Origin: Symbiodinium natans
Lineage: Eukaryota > Sar > Dinophyceae > Suessiales > Symbiodiniaceae
Direction of reading: 5' to 3'
DNA: 64,000 bases
Assembly: GCA_905221605.1 (NCBI GenBank)
Contig: CAJNDS010001591.1
Location: 635,540 to 699,539, forward strand
Shown here: positions 18,768-27,566 of the stretch, piece by piece
Numbering within the stretch: position 1 is the stretch's first letter
Layout: each line of letters opens with the position of its first letter
Translations under genes and position numbers: made by a program
The notes under the pieces: generated by a model
Told to the model about the DNA's origin: nothing
Databases searched by the model: none
The model's input: the letters and a program-made list of their open reading frames with translations, nothing else

Positions 18768-18980
18768 GTTTAGGGTTTAGGGTTTAGGGTTTAGGGTTTA
18801 GGGTTTAGGGCTTAGGGCTTAGGGTTTAGGGTTTAGGGTTTAGGGTTTAGGGTTTAGGGTTTAGGGTTTAGAGTTTAGGTTGATCCCCCCCCCCCCGGTC
18901 CTCTAATGGGTATGTCTCGATAGGGTTTGGGGATTAGGCTTGAGGGTTTAGGGTTTAGAGTTTAAGGCTTTGGGGCTTAG
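18767..18980 (+). repeat. TTTAGGG tracts around a poly-C run
   Basis: 18767-18880 and a decayed 18920-18980. Confidence 0.95.
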
Positions 18981-19010
18981 GGCAATGCTCCAAACTATTC
19001 CTAGTTACAG

Positions 19011-19152
19011 GCGGACACAAAAAAACCAAACTTCAAATTGCCAAGCTCAACGGTTGAAGCTTATTCTTCTGGCAAAAGGCTGGTAGTCTCGGTCTACATA
19101 CATACTGTGGATATGCGTTACTGCACCAGAAAAGTCTGTACCGAGTCTAATA
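19011..19152 (+). CDS. plus-strand exon after TTACAG acceptor
   Basis: CTAGTTACAG then ADTKKPNFKLPSSTVEAYSS, GKRLVVSVYIHTVDMRYCTR and KVCTESNNQ. Fully open until CCCTAAA. Good evidence for a plus-strand coding piece. Confidence 0.5.
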
Positions 19153-19208
19153 ACCAAAAACCCTAAACCCTAAACCCTATACCTCCACTTGTAAAGAACC
19201 CCTAAATC

Positions 19209-19346
19209 TTGGGATGTTACCCCCGATGCTAGCAGTCCTTAATGGGGATTATAGGGCTTAGGGTTTAGGGTTTAGGGTTTAGGGTTTCATAGGGGGTGCT
19301 ATAATCCCTATTTTGGATTGTTCGTATAAGGGGGAACATCCCAACC
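19209..19346. mobile_element. family-B element interrupted by TTTAGGG
   Basis: The left half ends in AATGGGGATTATAGGG and the right half restarts at CATAGGGGGTGCTATAATCC. About 36 bp of TTTAGGG (19253-19288) lie between. Uninterrupted copies at 14.20 and 55.17 kb lack it. Confidence 0.7.
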
Positions 19347-19499
19347 TTCATCCTGAAACCCTAAAGACTCACCCTACATCCTTCAAACCCCTCACTGTTG
19401 TACCCCCCCTATTTCATCCCTAGTAAGGACGGTTAGGAAAAGGGCAAACATCCCAAGCCTAAGTCCAGAACCCCGCAGCCTAAGCCCTAAATCCCTCCT

Positions 19500-19580
19500 A
19501 GACCCCAAACCCTAAACCCTAAACCCTAAACCCTAAACCCTAAACCCTAAACCCTAAACCTTAACCCCAAACCCTAAACA
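19500..19580 (-). repeat. CCCTAAA tract
   Basis: About 11 units. Family-B end fragments lie at 19395-19462 and 19697-19770. Confidence 0.95.
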
Positions 19581-19621
19581 CTGCTGCCGCTTTCTGCCCC
19601 TCCCCCCCTGGCTCTCCTCAC

Positions 19622-19688
19622 CATGGGAGGCCTCCAGCCTGACCCACCACCGCGCCGGTGGATCTCATCAATCTCCGTGTCCTCAGCA
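19622..19688 (-). CDS. exon-like island with GTGAGG donor
   Basis: AEDTEIDEIHRRGGGSGWRP then CCATG|GTGAGG. Confidence 0.4.
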
Positions 19689-19797
19689 CATTTCGGACTA
19701 TTTGTACCCCCCGATGTTCGTCCCCATTAAGGACTGCGAGTATAACGGGGGACACATCCCAAGTCATGTCCGATGAAATAATACATTCCTCTAACAG

Positions 19798-19896
19798 AAA
19801 ATGGCATGTTGAAAAGCATTCTGCAGACTGCAACTACCCTCCACATCCACGGGGAGAGCTCAAACGAAGTCGTCATTCGTGGCATGGTTGTTGGAG
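19798..19896 (+). CDS. plus-strand exon-like island after CTCTAACAG
   Basis: ENGMLKSILQTATTLHIHGE then SSNEVVIRGMVVG before a GGAAAGGA purine run. Confidence 0.4.
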
Positions 19897-20025
19897 AAGG
19901 AAAGGAGAAGGAAAGGAGAAGGAAAGGAGAAGGAAAGGAGAAGGAAAAGGAAAGAAAAAACAACGGAAAGGTATGGAAAGGAAGGGAAAGGAAGGGAAGG
20001 GAAGGGAAAGCAAAGGAGACCGAGC
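19890..20025 (+). repeat. (GGAGAAGGAAA)n purine repeat
   Basis: Imperfect GGAAAGGAGAA units. Confidence 0.95.
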
Positions 20026-20244
20026 AAGAAAGCACCTCTCTCTCGTTGTCCTTGGGTATGGGTTGCCCCATCATGTAAGGCCCATCATGTAAGGCATGGG
20101 TTCTCAGCTGCTTCCCCCGTAACTTGGACCCCACACCTCACCCTCACCAAGAGCACCACTCAACAACAGCTACACTCGGGGGTGCCTTGCCTCTGAAAAG
20201 AAGCCAGAAAACAAAAGGGAACCACCCGAACCCTCGCCTCAGCT

Positions 20245-20670
20245 TCAGCTTCTTCTTCCTCTTACTCTTGTTCTTCGTCTTATTCTTCTTCTTCTTCTTA
20301 TTATTCTTGTTATTCTTCTTCTTCCTGTTCTTCTCCTTATTCTTCTTCTTCTTCTTATTCTTGTTATTCTTCTTCTTCTTCCTGTTCTTATCCTTCTTCT
20401 TCTTCTTCTTCTTGTTCTTCTTCTTCTTCTTCTTCTGCTTCTTCTTCTTCTTCTTCTTCTTCTTCTTCTTCTTCTTCTTCTTCTTCTTCTTCTTCTTCTT
20501 CTTCTTCTTCTTCTTCTTCTTCTTCTTCTTCTTCTTCTTCTTCTTCTTCTTCTTCTTCTTCTTCTGCTTCTTCGTCTTCTTCTTCTTCTCCTTCTTCTGC
20601 TTCTTCTTCTTCTTCTGCTGCTTCTTCTGCTTCTTCTGCTTCTTCTGCTTCTTCTGCTTCTTCTGCTGCA
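20245..20670 (+). repeat. long imperfect (CTT)n tract
   Basis: About 420 bp of CTT with CTG, ATT and TCC interruptions, followed by (CT)n near 20710. Homopolymer-like ORFs in every frame are artefacts. 20030-20240 shows no clear gene but has a tandem CCCATCATGTAAGG pair. Confidence 0.97.
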
Positions 20671-20744
20671 GGGCATGGAGTCCAGGGAAGAGCGCCCAAT
20701 CTAGACTCTCACTCCCTCTCTCTCTCCCTCTCTCTCCTTGTTCC

Positions 20745-21235
20745 CTCGCCGGGGCTCTGAGCAGAAGGAGTCCCAGAGCTCATCCAAGCTCTTTGGCGGC
20801 AGCGCTGCGCCGCAGTCGGCCCAGAACCCACCTCTTGAGAATATCCCCCCACACAGGGAGGGGGGGAGGGGGGGCTCAGGGGGTCTAGGTTTTAGGGTTT
20901 AGGGTTTAGGATTTAGGGTTTCGGGTTTAGGGTTTGGGGTTAGGGGTTAGGGGTTAGGATGGCTTGGGGTTTGCAGGCCTTAAAAAACCTCTGTCTGATA
21001 GGGTGGATCACTGCAGGGCTGCTGAGTAGGCTCCGAAGTCGGAAGTTGCTGGGAGGCTTTCAGGTTCCAGGGTTTAAGGTTTAGGGTTTCGGGTTTCGGG
21101 TTTGGGGTGTAGGGTTTAGGGTCCAGGGGTGTTCTTTGAGGACAGCCCGCCTCGGAACTTCATGTCCCCGGATTTGCTGTGGCCAGTGATGATGAGGTAC
21201 TCACCTGGGGAGGTGCCATGGGGACTGAAAAGGTG
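20745..21235 (-). CDS. YLxxxG-GGFWADCG module (copy 3)
   Basis: About 21235 down to 21126: SPHGTSPGEYLIITGHSKSG then DMKFRGGLSSKNTP. 20850 down to 20745: GGFWADCGAALPPKSLDELW. Motif order matches the copies at 16.0 and 26.8 kb; TTTAGGG tracts (20885-20960, 21070-21125) separate the two halves. CCCCAG|GTGAGT and CTTTTCAG sites lie within. Confidence 0.5.
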
Positions 21236-21460
21236 GCGGTTGGCTCTCCCGGCCTGGCTTCGCGACGACGCCCAGCCGGCTGGCCGCATCCGCAGTTGGC
21301 ATCACGAGGTCCGTTACATCCACGCCATAGAAGACCTGCACGTCGCGGTGCGTTGGGCGCATTTGGGCGCCCAAGTTGGGCGCCCGGTGGGCGCGAAAGC
21401 TGGTGCTGTGTGCGGAGGCTGCCAGCAGTTGTTCCGCAATGCTCTACTTATTACTGCTCT
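21215..21460 (-). CDS. exon-like island upstream of module copy 3
   Basis: THRDVQVFYGVDVTDLVMPT then ADAASRLGVVAKPGRESQ on the minus strand, ending before a CCTTTTCAG site. Probably the exon preceding the YLIITG segment. Confidence 0.5.
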
Positions 21461-21474
21461 GCACCTTCTTCATT

Positions 21475-21640
21475 TCATTTGAAGGCTGGGCTTCGGACTG
21501 AGTCGATCTCATCGTTTAGCACGAAGTCACAGTTGACGCGATCCTGGGATGGATGCGATGCGTCAGTGCGCCTCTGAGGCTGCAAGCTGTTCTGGGTCCC
21601 TTGGCCAAGCAATCGCTCTCTCAGCGCCTGTTGGCGGAGG
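21475..21640 (-). CDS. exon-like island
   Basis: ASHPSQDRVNCDFVLNDEID then SVRSPAF. The PSQDRV start resembles the island at 1.05-1.13 kb. Confidence 0.4.
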
Positions 21641-21761
21641 AGGGGGGGGGGGGGTGGTTGGGGAGCAGAGCACCACACAGCGCAGCGGAACAAGGGGCAG
21701 GAAACAAAAATGACAGCAATGACTCGATGAAGAAGGGGGGCGCGCCTTGAAAGAGCAAATC

Positions 21762-21898
21762 CAAATCCTGAGTTTTGTTCTGCCTGAGCGTCGTCGCGCT
21801 GCTTCGCGAAGGTCTGGAAACCGCAGCTCTGCGCGTCGCAGGCGGGGAACTGGAGCGAGGAGCAGGCAGCCCCACCAAATTGCGTGCCTGGAGCACTA
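21762..21898 (-). CDS. PAN-like cysteine-rich exon fragment
   Basis: APGTQFGGAACSSLQFPACD then AQSCGFQTFAKQRDD. Three spaced cysteines and the FPACD string shared with 36.8 kb. Confidence 0.5.
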
Positions 21899-21996
21899 TA
21901 CCAGGATGGGCTATCATACCTTCGAATCCCTTCTAAACGCCCTTTGTAGGGTCGATTCTGCGGATTATAAGGCCTAATCGCCCATCCTGGTATTCC
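21899..21996. mobile_element. family-C MITE-like element (reference copy)
   Basis: ACCAGGATGGGCTATCATACC and GGCCTAATCGCCCATCCTGGT are inverted. A second copy at 47.21 kb has CCCTAAA inserted just inside the right end. Confidence 0.7.
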
Positions 21997-22039
21997 ATCA
22001 CATCATCAAGGAGCCACAGATGCAGTAGATCGATGCCGA

Positions 22040-22277
22040 GCAATCCTATGCCAAGGAGCAGGACAAACTTGTTGGGTCGCCATGGCTAACGTAGACGCAG
22101 TCCTCCAGCGGCACGTGTCATGGGGACGTGCAAGCAACCCTAAACCCTAAACCCTGAACCCTAAACCCTAAACCCTAAGCCCGCCATTTGGGACCGATTT
22201 TTGACCTGTTTGAGCACCAGCCCTCTCCTCCTCCTCAGCACAGAGCTCCTGGCAGGCCTCACGCTTCTCAAGAAGGG
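22040..22277 (-). CDS. PAN-like exon fragments flanking a CCCTAAA tract
   Basis: 22277 down to 22185: LLEKREACQELCAEEEERAG (CQELC helix). About 22125 down to 22060: HVPLEDCVYVSHGDPTSLSC. CCCTAAA (22138-22180) lies between. Confidence 0.5.
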
Positions 22278-22389
22278 TTTGGGGGACGATGGTTAGGATT
22301 GAGGGTTTGGGGTTTAGGGTTTTGGGTTTAGGGTTTAAGGTTTAGGGTTTAGGGTCTGTGCAGGTGGAGCACTCGACACTCAAGCTTAC

Positions 22390-22496
22390 CCCAGCTCGCC
22401 GGACGGACGAGGCCTAAGGCCTAACCCGTGAGCATACTTGCCCATCCACATGCCCCTTTTGACGAAGATTGCAACCCCCGGCGCATTCGTGGAAAG
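22390..22496 (-). CDS. 107-bp exon with both splice sites
   Basis: CTTTTCCTTGTAG precedes LSTNAPGVAIFVKRGMWMGK then YAHGLGLRPRPSGELG, ending at CTGGG|GTAAGC. One of the best delimited exons in the window. Confidence 0.55.
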
Positions 22497-22559
22497 CTAC
22501 AAGGAAAAGGCAACCTAAACCCTACACCCTAAACCCTAAACCATAACCCCAATGTTCAC

Positions 22560-22670
22560 AAAAAGAAGGCCCTCGCCTCCGCCGATTCGACGCCCAGAGC
22601 AGAGCGCAACGGCACGCCACCTCGCCAGCCGGTTCGTCACAGAAGGCATCAAATTGGCGGGGGGGGGGGG
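22560..22670 (-). CDS. exon-like island
   Basis: FDAFCDEPAGEVACRCALLW then ASNRRRRGPSFC. Three cysteines in 30 residues. A poly-G run and TTTAGGG cap its upstream side. Confidence 0.4.
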
Positions 22671-22811
22671 GGTTTAGGTTTAGGGTTGCATCAACTGGGG
22701 GAGGGGGGTCCCGAAACTAGGGCCGGTGCCCTTTTGGGAGGGGGTTCCTGTTTAGTAAAGATTACATGGGGGCGGGTCTCTACTTAGTCAGGACCAACTT
22801 CTCTCAAAAAA

Positions 22812-22905
22812 TGCGGCAACCAGGGGGCTGCAGAGGCCGTCCCCATGGAAAGCAAAGTTCATGACGTTCCGTTCACCGACCTGGCGTTAGGGAGCTCTGG
22901 GTGGG
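22812..22905 (+). CDS. plus-strand exon-like island
   Basis: NQGAAEAVPMESKVHDVPFT then DLALGSSG. TTTAGGG/TTTGGGG follow (22935-23050). Confidence 0.35.
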
Positions 22906-23079
22906 CTTTGAGGTTTGGGATGGTTTGGGGGCTTAGGGTTTAGGGCTGAGGGGTTTAGGGTTCAGGGGTTTAGAGTTTAGGGTTTGGGGGTTTAGGGTTT
23001 AGGTTGAGGGTTAGGGTTTAGGAGGCTTGTTCGTCTTTTAGGGTTTAGGCTTGACATCGGGTCTTAAGAAACACCAGTG

Positions 23080-23316
23080 AGAGAAATTTATTCAAAGAGC
23101 TGCGACGTGTCTCCTGCCTGGTAGGCAGCGTACACCCTCAACCCTAAACCCTAAACCCTAAACCCTAAACCCTAAACCCTAAACCCTAAACCCTAAACCC
23201 TAAACCCTAAACCGTGCCTGGTAGGCAGCGTACTCGTAGTTCTGGCGTCCGGACCCCGGCGACAGGGACGTCCACTGCGGCTCCGTCGGCACCTTCCGAG
23301 GCCACCACGGCGGCTT
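23080..23316 (-). CDS. coding island split by a duplicated-flank CCCTAAA insertion
   Basis: The right half (23316 down to 23215) reads PQWTSLSPGSGRQNYEYAAY then QA; the left half (from 23133 down) repeats YAAYQA and continues GDTSQLFE to TAA. A 19-bp sequence (23115-23133 and 23215-23233) flanks an 81-bp CCCTAAA insert. Removing the insert and one copy gives a continuous frame. The boundary CCAG|GC at both ends would also allow exact removal as a 100-bp GC-AG intron. Confidence 0.5.
23134..23214 (-). repeat. CCCTAAA tract flanked by 19-bp direct repeats
   Basis: About 11 units, with TGCCTGGTAGGCAGCGTAC immediately on both sides. Confidence 0.95.
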
Positions 23317-23517
23317 GGGGGCCTTTCCTACTTTGGGCGGTTCTCTAAAATTGGGGTTCCTATTTTGCGGTCCTTATCTTAAGGGTGCTGTACCTAAACC
23401 CTAAAACCCTGAACCCTGAAACCTAAACCCTGGAAAGAAGGCTTGTCATGGCTTGGGGTTTAGGGTTTAGGGTTTAGAGTTTAGGGATTAGGGTTTAGGA
23501 TCTAGGGTTTAGGGTGC

Positions 23518-23620
23518 TCAAAACTCATGAGCCATGTCGCGCCCATGCTTCATGCTACACCTCTCCCGCCTCACCAGGCGCGCAATTGCCTTAGTTTCCA
23601 GCCGATGTGGAGCGTAATCC
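23518..23620 (-). CDS. terminal-exon-like island
   Basis: DYAPHRLETKAIARLVRRER then CSMKHGRDMAHEF and TGA. Confidence 0.4.
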
Positions 23621-23873
23621 TAAACCTTAACCTTGAACCCTAAACCCTATAACCCTATAACCCTAAACCCTGAACCCTAAACCCTAAACCCTAAACCCTA
23701 TTTAAGCTGCCACGATACCGGGAAAGCCCACGTCCTGGCCGACGCCATCGCATCTCAGCCAGGAGTTCCGATCGTCCAGAGCATCCTGCAATGGCAGATG
23801 CACCCTAAAGCCCTAAACCCTAAACCCTAAACCCTAAACCCTAAACCCTAAACCCTAAACCCTAAACCCTGTT
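23620..23873 (+). CDS. plus-strand island between two CCCTAAA tracts
   Basis: HDTGKAHVLADAIASQPGVP then IVQSILQWQMHP (about 23704-23805). CCCTAAA occupies 23620-23705 and 23805-23873. Confidence 0.4.
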
Positions 23874-23874
23874 C

Positions 23875-24055
23875 TTCTGCGCTGCTGGAGCAAGTTTTCT
23901 TCGGACAGGCCTGCAGCGTTGAGTACAAGTCGAAGTCCGTGTGGAGTCCTGCAGACTGCAGAACTCTGCAGAAGTGTGCCCACGACTGTTGGTCTCGCCC
24001 AAGTCTTCCGGGCTCACGCACTCTACAGTGAACTCCAGAAATTTTGAACACGAGC
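23875..24055 (-). CDS. cysteine-containing exon-like island
   Basis: GVHCRVREPGRLGRDQQSWA, HFCRVLQSAGLHTDFDLYST and LQACPKKTC. Four cysteines at PAN-like spacing. Confidence 0.5.
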
Positions 24056-24161
24056 TTTAGGATGATTAGTGCTGGGTGTCCCTCTGCTTTACCTTAACGG
24101 TATTGGGATAATCACGTTCCAACTTTCTGGAGCTTACTGTATAGTAGTACCAGACGGGACT

Positions 24162-24262
24162 CTACTGACTGACGACACCCTCATCGCCTTGCTCCGACCA
24201 GGTGGCCACGATTCCGCCATACGCGTCCCAGGTGTCCAGGCCCTTCTTGCGCCTTTCTTCAG
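24162..24262 (-). CDS. terminal-exon-like island
   Basis: RRKKGLDTWDAYGGIVATWS then EQGDEGVVSQ and TAG. A plus frame (GAYCIVVPDGTLLTDDTLIA) competes. Confidence 0.4.
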
Positions 24263-24337
24263 GGTTTAGGGTTTAGGGTTTAGGGTTTAGGGCTTAGGGT
24301 TTAGGGTTTAGGGTTTAGGGTTTAGGGTTCAGGGTTT

Positions 24338-24477
24338 CGCCATCTGAGCAGACACCCGGGTGCCTCATGTAAATCTTCTTGTGGCTGTCAGCGCAGTCCT
24401 GACACTCTCGCCGAAGGATACCTGGTGCGAAGGTGTCCCAGAGACGCCGGCAGGATCGAAGTGCGAGGGCCAAGAAG
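24338..24477 (-). CDS. exon-like island with CxxC
   Basis: YFLALALRSCRRLWDTFAPG, ILRRECQDCADSHKKIYMRH then PGVCSDG. The CQDC pair followed by SHKKIY is distinctive. Flanked by TTTAGGG at 24260-24340 and CCCTAAA at 24478-24535. Confidence 0.55.
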
Positions 24478-24534
24478 TAAACCCTAAACCCTAAACCCTA
24501 AACCCTAAGCCCTAAACCCTAAACCCTAAACCCA

Positions 24535-24740
24535 TGCAATGATCCCTTCGATTCGGCTCGATTCGGTGGTGCGATGCCGTAATATCAGCCAGGTCGCCGG
24601 TGCCCGCATCTCGGAAGCGCGTGTTGAACTCCTTCAGGGCTCTCGGGTCTTCCCACGTGCTATAAATGCCATGAAGCTCCCAAAAGGCTCCTCCATGTTC
24701 AGCTCGACATGACCAAAAAGGCCTCCACGGAACAGGCTGG
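24535..24740 (-). CDS. exon-like island with AFWELH motif
   Basis: SCRAEHGGAFWELHGIYSTW, EDPRALKEFNTRFRDAGTGD and LADITASHHRIEPNRRD, about 65 codons without a stop. AFW(E/K)LH is shared with 3.6 kb. Confidence 0.55.
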
Positions 24741-25119
24741 CAGGTACAGCATGCTGCGCTCTTGAACTGAGGAGTATTCTATGCGCTTCGCAAAGGACCT
24801 TGCCGGGGGGCGGCTGGGAGGCTGAGAAACATCAGGAGTATGAGGCTTAAGGACCTCAACCCTAGACCCTAAACCCTAAACCCTAAACCCTAAACCCTAA
24901 ACCCCGACTGCACAAAGTCCACTCATGCAACCTCGCTGCCTTTGGAGCGCAAAGTTCGGAAGCTGATCGCGGGTTTGGGCAGCATACCTCGGCGAATATA
25001 GGGGCCTGAATAATTAGAATAGGGTTTGGGGGGGGTTATTATAGTGTATTTACACAGGGGCCATAAGGGAATATTCTTATTTCAATAAGGTTTTGGATAC
25101 ACAGGGGCCATAAGGGAAT

Positions 25120-25257
25120 GTTATTCTTAGTAATTACTCCGGCCCTAATATTACGTCTCGCCCATTCACCTCCTCTCACCCCACCATCCCAATGACGCGC
25201 GGCCGCCGTTTCAGGAGCATCCACACGGATAGGTTGGAAGCTATGAACCCTGGCCAA
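25120..25257 (-). CDS. exon-like island
   Basis: ARVHSFQPIRVDAPETAAAR then HWDGGVRGGEWARRNIRAGV. Next to it, 25052-25072 and 25099-25119 are a 21-bp direct repeat (begins ACACAGGGGCC). 24906-25015 is open on both strands and left uncalled. Confidence 0.4.
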
Positions 25258-25433
25258 ACATGGGGGGTGTACGAAAGTAAGGGACCCCTAATATAATCCC
25301 CAAATAGTAGGATTTAGGATTTAGGGTTTAGGGTTTAGGGGGGGGGGGGGTTTAGGGCTTAGCGCTCAGGGTTTAGGGTTCAGGGTTTAAGGACCCCAAG
25401 AAGGTATCCCCAATTTCGGAAACCCCCATATAT
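25258..25433. mobile_element. family-A element interrupted by a telomeric tract
   Basis: ACATGGGGGG...CCCCAAATAGTAGGATT, then about 75 bp of TTTAGGG with a poly-G run (25316-25390), then AAGGACCCCAAGAAGGTATC...AAACCCCCATAT. The intact relative at 39.57 kb has CCCTTATCAT where the tract sits. Confidence 0.75.
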
Positions 25434-25444
25434 GGCTCTCCAGG

Positions 25445-25555
25445 GCCGATCTTCAGGCCGAGTTGATGTCCAGGCACGGAAGGAGCAATAGCGGGCTCCT
25501 TCTGAGCCAATGGAGGCCTCCAAGATTTGTTTTCGCACTAGAAGACAGGAGGGTG
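25445..25555 (-). CDS. PAN-like exon fragment
   Basis: KQILEASIGSEGARYCSFRA then WTSTRPEDRPWRA; ARYCSFRAW resembles the CRYF strand of the PAN-like exons. Confidence 0.4.
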
Positions 25556-25833
25556 CAGGGTTTAGGGTTTAGGGTTTAGGGTGTAGGGTTTAGGGTTTAG
25601 GGTTTAGGGTTTAGGGTTTAGGGTTTAGGGTTTAGGGTTAGGGTTTAGGGTTTAGGGTTTAGGGTTTCGGGTTTCGGGTTTAGGGTTTAGGGTTTAGGGT
25701 TTAGGGTTTAGGGTTTAGGGTTTAGGGGGTTTGGGTTTAGGGTTTAGGGTTTAGGGTTTAGGGTTTAGGGTTTAGGGTTTAGGGTTTAGGGTTTAGGGTT
25801 TAGGGTTTAGGGTTTAGGGTTTAGGGTTTAGGG
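25555..25833 (+). repeat. long TTTAGGG tract
   Basis: About 40 units in two blocks with a few TTTCGGG units. Confidence 0.97.
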
Positions 25834-25942
25834 ATGCTGACTGCTACTCGTCTGAGGCAGCTTAGTCTGGCCTTGTCTGCCCCGAAGATACGCTTGGCTT
25901 TCGCCTGCATTCGGGAGCTTGTGAAAAGCACACATGATGTTT
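25834..25942 (+). CDS. plus-strand exon-like island
   Basis: MLTATRLRQLSLALSAPKIR then LAFACIRELVKSTHD. The ATG directly follows the TTTAGGG tract; hydrophobic and amphipathic. Confidence 0.4.
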
Positions 25943-26036
25943 CCCTAAACCCTAAACCCTAAACCCTAAGCCCTAAACCCTAAACCCTAAACCCTAAACC
26001 CCAAACCCTAAACCCTAAACCCTAACCCTAAACCCC

Positions 26037-26155
26037 ATTGGCTGCGTGTAAACTCTCTGAAAACTCTGCGAGCCCCTCTGACCCGCCTTGTAGCTGTTGG
26101 GGCCAGGCTTCACCCAGCCTGCTCCGGCACCTTCTCGGTGAGCCACCTCATGAGG
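26037..26155 (-). CDS. exon-like island
   Basis: PHEVAHREGAGAGWVKPGPN then SYKAGQRGSQSFQRVYTQP. Capped by CCCTAAA (25945-26036) and TTTAGGG (26155-26270). Confidence 0.45.
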
Positions 26156-26332
26156 TTTAGGGTTTAGGGTTTAGGGTTGTTGCTTTAGGGTTTAGGGTTT
26201 AGGGTTTCGGGTTGTTGCTTTAGGGTTTAGGGTTTAGGGTTTAGGGTTTCGGGTTTAGGTTTTAGGGTTTCGCACTCCAGCGCGCGTCATGCGCACGCGT
26301 GAGAAAACATGCAAAAGGCGACATGAGCTCAC

Positions 26333-26418
26333 CGCAACCCAAGCGGCATCAATCTTGCTGTTGCTACAGTAGAGCTCCCATCTGCTCTGGAGCTCCCTCA
26401 GCCAATGGGGATTTCGAG
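26333..26418 (-). CDS. 86-bp exon with both splice sites
   Basis: AAGCTTAG precedes RNPHWLRELQSRWELYCSNS then KIDAAWVA and GCG|GTGAGC. Well delimited. Confidence 0.5.
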
Positions 26419-26597
26419 CTAAGCTTGTCGGTTAGGGGCCGAGGTTTAAAGGGCCTTTTCCGGAAAGGCTTGGCGTTCCGGCTTTGGGGTTTCGGGCTGA
26501 AGCCGTTTAAGAGAATGCCCTTGAACCCTTGGGCCTTAAAGCCCAAAGAAACTGTATCGTAGACGTCGTAGGCTCATACAACCTGCAGCCATCAATT

Positions 26598-26990
26598 TCA
26601 GGAACGATTTCCGGGGGGCAAGCCTCCAGTTGAGCCTAACGAAAACGTGCCATCAAGTGACGATCCCGGGGCGACGCTGCCACAGTCCGCCCAGAACCCG
26701 CCCGTGTCATGGAAATCCCCCTGCAACACAGGGATGCTTTGCTTGCGCAAGTGTGCAACTTGCGAGAATGACCGCACAACCGCCACAAGCACAGAAGCCT
26801 CTGCATCTTCACCAGTGATCACGAGGTAGGCGCCTGCCCGGAAAGTAATTGCTTGAGGGCTCCAACGCCGTGAAACCACGCCTCTTGCAAGGCCCTGAGC
26901 TATAAACCCATCGCACGCCTGGCTTCACGGAGAAGCTGACGACACGGATCTTCTCGGAGTCTCCTGGCGCGCAATCACCTAAGGGTAGTT
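26598..26990 (-). CDS. YLxxxG-GGFWADCG module (copy 4, best preserved)
   Basis: 26990 down to 26860: GDCAPGDSEKIRVVSFSVKP then GVRWVYSSGPCKRRGF. From 26879 down, in another frame: WSPQAITFRAGAYLVITGED, AEASVLVAVVRSFSQVAHLR, then HDTGGFWADCGSVAPGSSLD. Both motifs lie in one open frame here, which defines the module. No known family recognised; beta-rich text with few cysteines fits a secreted or surface domain. Confidence 0.55.
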
Positions 26991-27075
26991 ACATGGTCCC
27001 TTAGTCTGGACCCTTCAAAGGGGTGCCCCTTATATACCCCTTACATCCCCTATACAAATTGAGGGCCCATGTAGC
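26988..27075. mobile_element. family-F MITE-like element
   Basis: TTACATGGTCCCTTAGTC at the left and GAGGGCCCATGTAG at the right; relative at 40.19 kb. Confidence 0.5.
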
Positions 27076-27082
27076 AGAAATC

Positions 27083-27200
27083 ACCCTAAACCCTAAACCC
27101 TAAACCCTAAACCCTAAACCCTAAACCCTAAACCCTAAACCCTAAACCCTAAACCCTAAACCCTAAACCCTAAACCCTAAACCCTAAACCCTAAACCCAA
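27083..27200 (-). repeat. CCCTAAA tract
   Basis: About 16 perfect units. The next island (27205-27310) is open on both strands (minus: RKAVSCSRYGGVDLMSLAGM). Confidence 0.97.
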
Positions 27201-27436
27201 GCCCGGGGGAATCGCAGCCGACCTTCGCCCATCCCGGCAAGCGACATCAGATCCACGCCACCATACCTCGAGCAGCTCACAGCTTTGCGGATATCAGAGG
27301 CCCTCTAAAGAGACTTCCAAGCCTAAACCCTAAGCGATCTGCAGACTGCAGGGGCACGCCCTAAACCCCAAACCCTGAAAAACCATTAAAACCCTAAACC
27401 CTAAACCTTTAAACAACCCTAAACCCTCAGCCCAGG

Positions 27437-27531
27437 TGCAGGACAGATTTGAGGTGATCGTTGATCTGGAAGACGCAGGTCAGAGTCTGGCAATGCGCAC
27501 TACGTGCCATTCAGAGACTTCGGCTCCATAA
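27437..27531 (+). CDS. plus-strand terminal-exon-like island
   Basis: QVQDRFEVIVDLEDAGQSLA then MRTTCHSETSAP and TAA, after a CAGCCCAG acceptor-like site. Confidence 0.45.
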
Positions 27532-27566
27532 CCCTAAGACCCTAAACCCCAAACCCCAAACCCTAA

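Noticed and set aside
11206-20888. Poly-Leu, poly-Ser, poly-Phe, poly-Arg and poly-Glu proteins
   Set aside because: Translations of (CTT)n and (GAA)n microsatellites in successive frames.
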